Shown here: positions 1 through 8,649 of the stretch, one piece after another
Numbering within the stretch: the stretch's first letter is position 1
Layout of the letters: each line of letters begins with the position of its first letter
Assembly: GCA_016717145.1 (NCBI GenBank)
Contig: JADKGD010000065.1
Span: forward strand, 1 to 9,587
DNA: 9,587 bases
Direction of reading: 5' to 3'
Source: Saprospiraceae bacterium
GTDB taxonomy: Bacteria; Bacteroidota; Bacteroidia; Chitinophagales; Saprospiraceae
The notes under the pieces: generated by a model
Told to the model about the DNA's origin: nothing
Seen by the model: the letters and a program-made list of their open reading frames with translations, nothing else
Database searches by the model: none
Translations under genes and position numbers: made by a program

Positions 1-10
1 GCCCATCGGT

Positions 11-45
11 AAAATCCTAAATTGTGATTTAGGATCACAATTTTT
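11..45. terminator. Overlapping alternative hairpins, probable bidirectional terminator
   Basis: Two perfect inverted repeats share the same bases. Fold A pairs ATCCTAAA (14-21) with TTTAGGAT (28-35) around a 6-nt loop. Fold B pairs AAATTGTGAT (19-28) with ATCACAATTT (34-43) around a 5-nt loop. They cannot form together. Read on the minus strand, fold A is followed by a short U-run, as expected of a weak intrinsic terminator about 100 nt downstream of the receptor stop codon. Read on the plus strand, fold B runs into TTTTT (41-45). The symmetry is seen; the terminator role is inference. The remaining non-coding sequence up to 134 holds only a weak 6-bp inverted repeat (86-91 with 107-112). 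Confidence 0.55.
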
Positions 46-134
46 AACGGCCTTCATGTGCTTCATAGCTATATTGTATAAATCTGTTTCGTAACAAAGC
101 CTAACGCGAAACCTGAGTTTAATGATTTTATCGC

Positions 135-2359
135 TTAAAACATATATGTCACCTTGCCTTTCACAAAAAATGGAGCACCGGGTGTAAAGTGAATTTCTTC
201 TACCGACGCACTTTCATTTTTTAATCTCGACTCCGTTGCAAACTGTGTTTCATTCCATTCTGTATTCAATACGTTATTGATTTCCAATCCCAGCATGACT
301 TTCCTAAAAGTATAATTGACATTAAAATCAACAACAGTGTAGCCTTTGGCAACTATCGAGTTGTCCTCATTGGCCGCCCGGTCACCCACATGTCTGTATC
401 TCAATCCGCCGGTAATCGCTTTTGACGGGCTAAAAGACAAGCCACCTGTATTGGTCAAAGTTGGTGCCAATGGTATGTAATTGGCTCCTTCAGCATCATC
501 GACACTGCGCGGATTGGCGAGATTCAGGTCAGAATATATAAAAAGCCAGGATACAGGTTGATATCTCATACCCAGATCAAGCCCCTGACGGCGCGATCTC
601 CCACTAGGCTCAACTATGCCTGCATCACCAACATAAACGAACTCCTGGTCAAGGAAAAGATACCACAGCGCGACATTTATGATTAAGCTTTTGTGCGGTT
701 TGAAGATACCACCTATATCAGTACCGTATGCTGAAGGAAGTATCTGTTGCGCTTGATTTTCTGTCACAACCCTTGTATCGTTGGAGTGAAAACCTTTCCC
801 AAATTTTGTATACAATTGGGTATTGGAATTTAAGGTATATTGAATATTGATTTTTGGGCTTAATGCTGATTTGTTTTTATATTTCAAATCATAGAGCGTA
901 CTCAGACTATTTTCATAATTGAATGTGAAGTAATCAGCCCTGACACCTGCATTAAGTAACCAATGACCTGAAGTCAATGTAAGGTCGGCATGGCCAAACA
1001 TATTGGTCTCATCTATCTGTCCAAGAGCCAACTGCTGTAGGGTTGTTTTACGATTGACGGTGTGGGATAATGCTACATCATTGACATCATAGTATCTCAT
1101 TCCTGTACCTACTTTCAAAAGGAGGTCATAATCATGATGATTGTTGATTTTATAATGTAGCTCTGTATCAAAACCATAAATATTTCTTTTTCTTTTTGTC
1201 TGATTTGGTCGCCATTAATAGAATCTGCAAGGAAGAAAGTAAAATTGGAATACAGCAGAAAATCATAGGCACTTACAAATGCTCTGGTTTTTACAAAATT
1301 GTTTTCATCCAGAAATTTTGTATAATTCAATACTACATTTGATCGTGACGTATTACCACCTTCTGTGTCATCTATCGAACCAAATCGTCCTATCGAACCA
1401 TTGGCCACTGCTCGCTCAGGCAACTGACCTGATGCATCCCAACGACTGGTAAATCGAGAGCCCCAAATGGACAAATTATCATTGTTGTCCATCCGCCTGG
1501 TATATTTTGCAAAAATGTTAAACCTGTTGAAAGCCTGAGAAGAAGTAAACGGTCCATCTGTCATATTATACTCTGTCGCTACATAAGCTGATTCAGATGT
1601 TGTAGACACCAAATTTATCAATCCAGCGGTACGACGGGTGTTAAAGCTACCATATTCGGTGGAGAAAAAAGAATTGGCCGGACTATCTTTGGTTTTGAAA
1701 GCGACATAACCGGCAGTCGCAAGATTACCTTTATCAGCATCATAGGGTCCTTTGCCGTAAGTTATCTGGTCGATAATTTCAGGCATGATAAAGTGCATAT
1801 CGGCATATCCTTGCCCGTGAGCATGAGAGACCATATTGACTGGCAGGCCATCGATTGAAATATTGATATCCGTACCATGATCTATATCGAATCCGCGAAG
1901 AAAAATTTGTTCTGCCTTGCCTCCGCCGGCATGTTGACCAATGATCAGGCCTGGCACTCTACGCAGCAGTTCTTGTGCATTATTGACAGGATTCGTTTGA
2001 ATATCGATTTTTGATAGCGTTTTGAGTGCCTGACTTTCTGGACTGATGGTCACCTGATCCAGGTCAATGTTTTTGTCTTTCATCGTAATGGTTAGGGTAG
2101 ATTCAAAGTTTCCTTTATTAATCTGATATGATACACTTTCGTACGACATATGTGAAACAAGAATAGTATCTCCATATTTGATGTTGTTGATGTCAAATCT
2201 ACCTCTATCGTCACTATGCGTATGTAAATTATACTTTGTTATGATGATATTGGCATATTCTATACCATTTCCATTTTGATCCTTGAGTTGACCTTTGATA
2301 GATTGCGCTATTATGATATTACTTAAAAAACAAAATAAATAAAAAAAAATGTACTTCAT
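135..2359 (-). CDS. TonB-dependent receptor with CarboxypepD_reg-like N-terminus (one frameshift)
   Basis: This is an outer-membrane, TonB-energised active transporter of about 741 residues after frame repair, normal for the family. In order: a signal peptide (residues 1-19, hydrophobic core ending IIIAQ), a carboxypeptidase-regulatory-like beta-sandwich (about 20-95), a plug domain (about 118-220, with RRVPGL, FLRGFDID and ISIDGLPVN), and a beta-barrel ending in the usual aromatic F. The ATG at 2359 is chosen because the signal peptide begins there; an in-frame upstream ATG at 2392 would add 11 residues ahead of it. A one-base deletion in a T-run at 1187-1197 breaks the frame: the upstream part reads ...QKEK and the downstream part resumes RNIYGFDTELHYK. 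The plug carries the His-containing segment SHAHGQGYADMHF (178-190), which marks a receptor subfamily whose substrate I cannot name. No partner lipoprotein (SusD-like) is adjacent, so glycan uptake is not supported. The family is certain; the substrate is unknown. Confidence 0.93.
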
Positions 2360-2654
2360 GGGAGTAAGCTTTAGCGGTATAAAAATATGCAACTTTTTTA
2401 ATGTAATTTAATATACGTTGGAAATTAGTAATCTGGATTTAAAATATGTAGATTTTTTAGTAAAGCCTGACAATGAATTTAGTTAATCAGAAGAATAGAC
2501 GCACATCCATGCACCTTCAAGAGGAGATTTCTTTTTTTTTGGGTACAGCTTTGAATTGCTCCGAAATGTGCTTTGCGACGGTATTGGCGAAAACCAAAAC
2601 TGTCGTCACAGCGCTTGTTATTATTTGGTTTTTTTTGATCTTATTAAGATGAAG
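2360..2654. other. Intergenic region between the receptor and barrel remnant
   Basis: No convincing gene is visible on either strand. It holds a T9 run (2532-2540), a T8 run (2629-2636) and the inverted repeat described separately. It should contain the receptor promoter, but I found no clear Bacteroidota -7 box (TAnnTTTG) on the minus strand upstream of 2359. A short minus-strand stretch reading PLEGAW near 2500-2525 resembles the start of lipocalin-like proteins, but it is too short to support a call. Confidence 0.5.
2568..2632. repeat. Imperfect inverted repeat with a competing second stem
   Basis: CGACGGTATTGG (2576-2587) pairs with CCAAAACTGTCG (2594-2605) at 10 of 12 positions around the loop CGAAAA. 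Allowing one gap and a few mismatches, the stem extends outward to about 2568-2614. A second stem, AAAACCAAA (2590-2598) with TTTGGTTTT (2624-2632), uses part of the same right arm and runs into a T8 tract, so the two folds exclude each other. It lies about 50 nt downstream of the barrel-remnant stop. It could be a terminator, an RNA element or a decayed mobile-element end. No transposase or target-site duplication is evident. Confidence 0.4.
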
Positions 2655-3041
2655 TTAATTTGACTGGAATTTATATCCTATACCTACCCTAAATAATAAT
2701 GGCGTTGGATCCGAAGAAAATTCTTTATTTAATACCCCAATTTCAGCGACTCCCTCAATTTTTTTAGAAAAATTTTGTCTTATTCCGATTAAGAACTCGA
2801 TGGTCCGATGGCCAGCTATCGTTGGTTCGCTTACCTTTTGGTATTGTAAATGACCAAATGACCCAGGTCAAGGCTCCCAAATTGAACTGTAGTTCTATTT
2901 TCGTTCCAGAGAGCGTATCTTAAACCCATCTTGTAGGAACTATATTCCTTAAAATTTGAACCTATTCTAAATCCAATCTTTAGTTTTTTACTAAAATTTG
3001 ATTCAAAATTAACTTCTTGCTGAATTCCATGTGTTCCCGTG
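2655..3041 (-). pseudogene. Outer-membrane beta-barrel protein, C-terminal remnant (5' truncated)
   Basis: Reading the minus strand with one repaired frame break gives about 128 residues of alternating polar/hydrophobic strands with aromatic girdles, such as KLKIGFRIGSNFKEYSSYKM and IEFLIGIRQNFSKKIEGVAE, ending FRVGIGYKF and a short tail before TAA (2655-2657). This is the look of the last strands of a small outer-membrane beta-barrel protein (PorT-like or OMP_b-brl style). The frame break, a missing base near the GG at 2865-2867, switches ...VQFGSLD to PGSFGHLQYQ. No start codon or signal peptide lies in frame. The recognisable part stops at about 3022-3041, exactly where the divergent phospholipase D-like gene begins mid-domain. 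The frame stays open further upstream only as antisense of that gene. The family is inferred from strand pattern, not a diagnostic motif, and no function can be assigned. Confidence 0.6.
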
Positions 3042-4462
3042 TATGGAATACCTGAAAACTTAACATATGGGGAAGAATTGATATTGGAAAAAATTAAACC
3101 TGAAACATTAGCAGATGATAAACATGAAATATATTTTAATAGAGGAGTTGCAGCGAGCCAGGCCTATGCAATTAGATTTGGAAACCTTAAACCCAATGAT
3201 ATATCATTAACAGAAAAAGAAAAGCAAGAGAGAAAAGAATGGCTTTCCAGGGGTTTATTTGAAGCATTGTGTAAATATATAAGACAAGCTAAAGGAAATG
3301 GTTGGAGTATAAGAGCTGAACTTTATGAGCTTGATCAAATAGATGTAATGAATGTCTTTAAAGAAGTGAAAGATAAAGGAGCAGATGTTCAAATAGTATA
3401 TGAAGCTAGAAAATCAGTAACTCAAACTAAAGATAATGAGGATACATTAAAGGCAACAGGGTTTATTGTAAATGATGGAGTAACTACATATGGAAGAAAA
3501 ATACAGATGGAATTCCACACAATAAATTTATTGTATTGTTAAAAGGGACAAACCCGATTATGGTCTGGACAGGAAGTACAAACATTTCTGAAGGTGGAAT
3601 TTATGGGCATTCAAATGTTGGGCATTGTATTAAAGACAAAGACCTTGCAAAAGAATATTTAAAATATTGGAATATGCTTAAAAAGCGATCCAAGTAAAGG
3701 TGAATTAAAAGCACTAGTAGATTTAAACTGGCCTTTAAAAAGTCTAGCTGAAATTCCGACTGATAAAATGACGGTAATATTTAGTCCCAGAACTGGAAAT
3801 AAAATGTTAGATACATATGCAGAATTATTAAGTTCTGCTGAAAACCTTGCAACTATTACTTTACCATTCAATTTAGATGAAAGATTTGACAGTGTTTTAG
3901 AAAAGGATTCGAATGCAATTAGATATGTATTGTTAAATAGTGGTAAAAAACAATCAATAGCTGCTAAGAAATTTAATCCTGACAAAGATGTAATTGTAGC
4001 TCCAGGATCAAAATTTGATGGAATTTGGGGTCAATGGTTAAATGAAATACATAGTGGTTTAAATAGTTCAAATGTATTATACATTCATACTAAATATTTA
4101 ATTAAAGACCCTCTTGGCCTTGTACCATTTATAGTAACAGGTTCTGCTAATTTCAGCACAAATTCAACTTCTTCAAATGATGAAAATATGGTTTTTATCC
4201 CATGTAGTAATAAAAAGAATGAAACAAGAGTTCAAGATATATATTTAAGTGAATTTTTTAGGTTGTTTGATCATTGGTATTTTAGGTATTTACATAGTAT
4301 TGATGCAAGTAGTAAGTCAGAACAATCAAAAGAAGATTTCTTAAAAGAACATCTAAAGATTGGGTAGATGCATATTATTTTGAAGGAACAGATAGGTATA
4401 AAAGAAGAAATTTATTTAGTTATGGATTTACTACAAGTATAAATAATATTAACATAGTTTGA
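3039..4462 (+). CDS. Phospholipase D-like (two HKD motif) protein, 5' truncated and frameshifted
   Basis: After repair of three single-base indels this encodes about 474 residues of a two-HKD phospholipase D superfamily protein (phosphodiesterase/nuclease/transferase fold). The repaired breaks are a lost base at 3497-3505, an extra A in 3680-3684 and a lost base at 4350-4354. The frame opens after TGA (3021) and the first usable start is GTG at 3039, but homology to the family begins mid-domain (PVYGIPENLTYG, then EIYFNRGVAASQAYA). As I recall the family, a beta-rich N-terminal region of about 100 residues or more should precede this, so the gene is truncated rather than short. HKD1 is HNKFIVLL (from 3518) with TGSTN downstream; the usual Asp at HxKxxxxD is Leu here. 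HKD2 is HTKYLIKD (from 4086), canonical, followed by TGSANFS and NDEN. The C-terminus ends DRYKRRNLFSYGF before TGA (4460-4462). No signal peptide is present in what remains. Substrate is unknown. The family call is firm; expression is doubtful because no native start or promoter is visible. Confidence 0.82.
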
Positions 4463-4469
4463 TTTAATT

Positions 4470-4490
4470 CTTGCTTAAACTTTAAACAAG
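4470..4490 (+). terminator. Weak stem-loop after the phospholipase D-like gene
   Basis: CTTG...CAAG with inner TTA...TAA pairing forms a short imperfect hairpin 8 nt after the stop codon, followed by AT-rich but not uniformly T-rich sequence. This is only a candidate terminator. The rest of the gene-free stretch 4463-4725 is AT-rich and, apart from the promoter-like box near 4691, shows no recognisable element. Confidence 0.25.
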
Positions 4491-4690
4491 ATATTTATAC
4501 GCTAACGATACCTAATGTATAAAGATAATATTTGATGGATTGCAAAACATACTTTTTAGAGTAGGATAGAAAAATTTTTACCGTTGCACATATTCAAATG
4601 TCATATATTCCAGTTCTCACTAAAAACTAGAAAATTTGTATGATTGGATACAAAAGTTAAGTTTTTTAGATTTTAACTTTAATATAAACA

Positions 4691-4698
4691 TACCTTTG
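4691..4698 (+). promoter_or_regulatory. Bacteroidota-type -7 box upstream of the M4 protease gene
   Basis: TACCTTTG matches the Bacteroidota consensus TAnnTTTG exactly and ends 27 nt before the ATG at 4726. No clear TTG appears at the expected -33 spacing; the region there is ATTTTAACTTT-like. In AT-rich DNA the 8-mer could occur by chance, so the position relative to the gene is the main support. Confidence 0.4.
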
Positions 4699-4725
4699 AA
4701 TATTATCAATGTTTAAATAAATATT

Positions 4726-7700
4726 ATGCGAAATCAAAATTACATTATTTCAATTTTCTTCATAATTTCTTTCTCATTCCTAAATGCACAGGAAAAAGTA
4801 ATTAAAGCTGACTTTTTAAACCCAAGTGCAAATATTTTTATGGAGAGAGTATCACCTGAAATTAAAAAAATATCAAGTAGTATAAATTCTGATGGTACAA
4901 TCGAAATTAAAAGAGATATTAAAATTTCAAAAGAGACAATCATTAAAATTCTTGGTTTTAATTCTAACTACAAATTTATTTAAAAAAAGAGAAAATAGCA
5001 GTTTTATTAATCCAAATATTAAATACAAATATTATGAACAACATTATAAAAATATTAAGATTGAAAGTGGAGGATATCTGATTCATGAAGAAAATATAAA
5101 TAAGGGAAAAAGGATAAGTAAATTCTCACCAAATTTATATTCAAATATAAATTTGAACATTAAACCAAAATAAATCGATCTGATATATTGAATATATTGA
5201 ATGTTAATAAAATTGAACGCCAGGAGTTACTAATTTCTCAAAGATTTAAAGGCAGTTATCAACTTTTATAGTATGTAACATATTTTAAAGAATGTGCCAA
5301 GGGTGTTTTTATTGATGCCCAAAGTGGTCAGATTGAAAAAATACAAAATGAACAAGTTGGGATTAATGGAACAACAAGAAATTACGGAACAGTTTTTTTA
5401 AAGGATTTTACTAGTAATGGCACTACATTTATGAAAACTCAAAATAATCGAATTAGATTATACCAACAAATTCCAGGGCCTTTACCTGGTTTTGACCCAG
5501 TTTGGCCATTAAACATAATACCTCAAACAACAAACTTAAGTAGCTGGGATAATTCAACTACTTGGAAGCATTCTATTCAAGCTTATCATGCACTAGAAAA
5601 AGTTGATGAAAAATTTCAACAAAAAATAAATTACCAATTTGCAAATATTAATATTGGAACACAAACTTCATTTGGAGCTTTTGCTTCTAGGTCTTCTATT
5701 CCAAAAACTGCATTTATAGTTTTTGGATTGGATAATGGAGGTATACTTAACGGCCCTAATTTTGCTTTATACGATATTGTTGCTCATGAATTAGGTCATT
5801 GTTATTTATTTAACAATATTGATTATGATCTTTCAGAACCAAATGCGGTCTTGCATGAAGGAATAGCAGATATAATTGGCACATACGTTGAGAATTTTAT
5901 CTTACCCAACGGTACAGATTGGATAGCAGGAGGAGAAGAACCATCAATTAAAACTGCTATTGGTAGAAACCATCAAATATTCTCATGCTATACAGATTAT
6001 GATTTAACAGACACACATCAAAAAAGCAGAGCAATAAGTAATTGGTTTTATTCAATTTCTGATGGAATACCGAGTGAAAATATATTATCACTCGGTATTG
6101 AACAATCAAAAAATATTACTTTAGAAGCAGTAAACAGAATTACTGATAGCAAAGCAAGTGTATATACTTTTAAAAATATTTAACATTACAAGTAACTGGA
6201 GAAATTTATGGAATTAATTCACCAGCATACAATAGTGTTTTGATGGCATGGAAAGGGTATGTGTTAAGGCGCAATGTACAACATTGTCGAACATTACGAT
6301 AAGTTCCAATGTACCTTATTCTGGAGAAACATATATTGGTGGAAATATTACTATTGAACAAGGTGGAGTTTTAACTATTGCCGGCTACACTTATATTGGT
6401 GCAAACAAATCTATTACTATAAAAAAAGGAGGAAAATTAATACTTAATAAAGCTACACTTAATGTGTGTAATGGTAGTGGTTATTGGACAGGAATAATTG
6501 TTGAAAAAGATGGAATGCTTGATACCCAAGATTCAAATTTATATAATGCAAAAGAAGCTCTCTTATGCAACGATGGCTCCAAAATTTCCATAAAAGTATT
6601 AAATATTCATGGCATTGTTGGAGTATCTACTGGTATAAATATAAAAAGATACCCATTAATTTCATATTTAATTGATCCTCACAATAAATTTAGAATAAGT
6701 ATCAGCAATTGTAAAATTGGAATTTTTAATAATAGTAATATTTCAAATCATATATTTGATTATTTAAATTTTGATAATTGTAATGTAGGAATTCAAAATG
6801 ATGGGCAAAACATTGGGGTGTAATTAGTAATTGCAATTTTAATAATTGTGAACCCCAATATCCATAAAAAACTCAAAGTCAACAATTAATATATTCGATA
6901 ATACAATTGAGGGAAATTTTAAAACTGGCATAAATTTATATAAAACAAATTCTATTATAGTTAATAACAAAATTGGCACTATTGCAAATCCAGGGGCTAT
7001 AGGTATTAAACAATTAAATATATGCCTATGGAACTGGAATCCAAACAATTGGAGGAGAATCAGGACTCTATGCCAATAAAATACATATTGTAAATTCTGA
7101 ACCTTTTGCAAATAGATATGGGATTTTTTCTGGAAAAGGAAGCAACCAGATTTTAAATAATTATATTTATGTGACTGATGCTAATCATGGGATATTAACT
7201 AGTTCATCCTATTTGGAAATGGTTAATAACAATTTAATTAATTTTACTCTACCTTCTAAAAACATATCAAGTGTGATAAATGCTTCTAGCTTTCATGGGG
7301 GAGATATATCACAAAATATAATAAATGGCTCTCTATCAGCTAGTGGAATATCACTTAATAATTCTTCATCCAACAAATTGATATGTAACAATATTTATAC
7401 TTCAAGAGAAGGAATGAATATATTCTATAACTCAGATAATTTAATAATTAAAGGTAATACATTATCAGCAAGTAAAGATTTAATAATTCGTTCCGTAATA
7501 GGACCTCAACTTCAACATGGAAATGAATTTATTGGCGGAAATGCGGAAGGAAACTAATTTAAATGATACTGAGCTGGATTTTAGTCGTTTGTTGTAAATA
7601 AAAATATATTAAACCATAATTACTTACCTTTAAATCCAATTCCAGCTGAAGGGAAATGGTTTAAACATGAAGATAATGTAAATATTTTCAACTGTAACGG

Positions 7701-8617
7701 ATTAGTAATAGGCCCTGAAAATCAAAATAACCTTTGCCAATATTGGAGCTCCTTAAAAGCACTTAAAGATACATTACCAAACCGATTCTATATCAATCTC
7801 TATCACATTCTATTAAGAGCTAAAATAGACAAGCTTTCATTTACCGAACTGTATAAAATTAGACCCAATACTTTCGCAAATATGTGGGATTAATAAAATT
7901 GTAGGGATAAGTGCATTACTTTATAAGCCACAAGTTAAATCTTCTCAATTTGAGAATATAAAACCAATAATTTCAAAGTGGATAGGTGCAACATCAGAAA
8001 TAGAAAAAGATACTCTATTATCAAAATTACAAATTGAAAATGTAACTTTGAAGCCAATATTTGAAAATTTATTAACAATTGATAGTTCCCGGTTGGATAG
8101 TATTAGACTTGAGTTGAACCAAATTAATTGTGATTCACAAATTGTAAAAAAATGGAGAGATATCTTAAAGATTTATATAAATTTTATCCAATTAGATAGC
8201 TTGTCCTCAAATGACAAAACTTCACTTTTACAATATAGTATGGAATGTGCTGACTTATATGGAGACGCTATCAATTTGGCAAGAGTAATTGTCGCTACAT
8301 TTAATGGAGATAATTTTGAGAAATATGATGGTTGTATCCCACATACTGGTATAAGGAATTTTACAAAACCATTTATAAATAGCGAAATAAATGTATATCC
8401 GAATCCAACTACAGGTATGATAAAAGTAGTATTCCCTAAACAATTTACAGGTCTTAGTGTCATATATGACATTAATGGTAAGCACATTTTAAGTAGAGAT
8501 TTAGAAAAAAGTGATAGCGTAGATTATGATTTGACAGCCCATTCAGGAGTCCTTATACTTCAATTAATATCAAAAAATGGTTTAAGAGAGACATTTAAAA
8601 TTATGATAATAAAATGA
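4726..8617 (+). CDS. Secreted M4 (thermolysin-like) metalloprotease fused to a beta-helix and T9SS sorting domain (multiple frame breaks)
   Basis: Joining the frames gives one protein of about 1297 residues. In order: signal peptide (1-22, ending LNAQ); FTP/PepSY-type propeptide (about 25-210, with YKYYEQHYKNIKIESGGY and VFIDAQSGQI); M4 peptidase (about 235-515); right-handed parallel beta-helix (about 520-945, Asn-rich turns such as ISNCNFNNC, IVNNKIGT, YANKIHIV, LIIKGNTLSAS); a helical linker; T9SS type A sorting domain (about 1222-1297, INVYPNPTTG to KIMIIK). Zinc ligands are HELGH (5785-5799) and the Glu of HEGIAD (5857-5859), 20 residues after the second His as in thermolysin. The region around THQKSRAISNWFY fits the catalytic-His segment. 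The domain ends EIYGINSPAYNSVLMAWKG, typical of the M4 C-terminus. Expected role: secreted through Sec then T9SS, self-processed, and surface-attached or released. Breaks lie near 4979-4988, 5167-5170, 6171-6181, 6255-6257, 6815-6818, 6864, 7015-7029, 7551-7553, 7588-7590 and 7855-7858, plus an in-frame TAG at 5269-5271. The start is set by the signal peptide. Family is certain; the single-gene reading is strongly supported; substrate is unknown. Confidence 0.88.
6066..6099. repeat. Perfect 12-bp inverted repeat inside the protease coding region
   Basis: AATACCGAGTGA (6066-6077) and TCACTCGGTATT (6088-6099) are exact reverse complements around the 10-nt loop AAATATATTA. The sequence lies within the M4 domain just after SNWFYSISDG and encodes GIPSENILSLGIE, which still looks family-like, so it does not appear to be an insertion. 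Its GC-rich stem contrasts with the AT-rich surroundings. It may be a chance consequence of coding, an mRNA hairpin, or a binding site. No runs of T follow it, so it is not a standard terminator. Confidence 0.6.
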
Positions 8618-8649
8618 AATTAATTTTAAGAAAAATTGACCATTTGATA

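Noticed and set aside
86..112. GTTTCG/CGAAAC inverted repeat as an operator
   Set aside because: Only 6 bp per arm with a 15-nt spacer, downstream of a gene rather than upstream; easily chance.
1187..1197. Phase variation of the receptor by slippage in the T5-C-T5 tract
   Set aside because: The runs are short, and similar one-base breaks occur in every other gene of the window, so a shared technical cause is more likely than a switch at this gene.
2475..2540. Possible lipocalin-like gene start (PLEGAWMCVYSSD) on the minus strand
   Set aside because: Only about 15 residues before a stop, preceded by a poly-A tract, with no continuation in other frames.
3659..3985. Open minus-strand frame of about 108 codons opposite the phospholipase gene
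   Set aside because: It is antisense to conserved HKD-family coding sequence and has no recognisable domain; it is a composition shadow. The same holds for open minus-strand frames at 4740-4943, 6839-7111 and 8173-8487.
3039..4462. Phospholipase D-like protein as the nuclease of an anti-phage defence system
   Set aside because: No helicase, ATPase, sensor or other defence partner is adjacent; the neighbours are outer-membrane and secreted proteins, and the gene is truncated.
4979..4988. Programmed ribosomal frameshifting at the A7 run in the protease gene
   Set aside because: One slip site could not make the protein, since about ten breaks in both directions follow.
5183..5200. Tandem duplication of ATATATTGA
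   Set aside because: It lies inside the protease propeptide and simply encodes ILN-ILN; two copies of 9 bp in AT-rich coding DNA are not remarkable.
6270..7555. A chain of several small hypothetical genes
   Set aside because: The short frames all read as beta-helix turns and join end to end by single-base corrections with the flanking protease and sorting domain, so one gene is the better reading.
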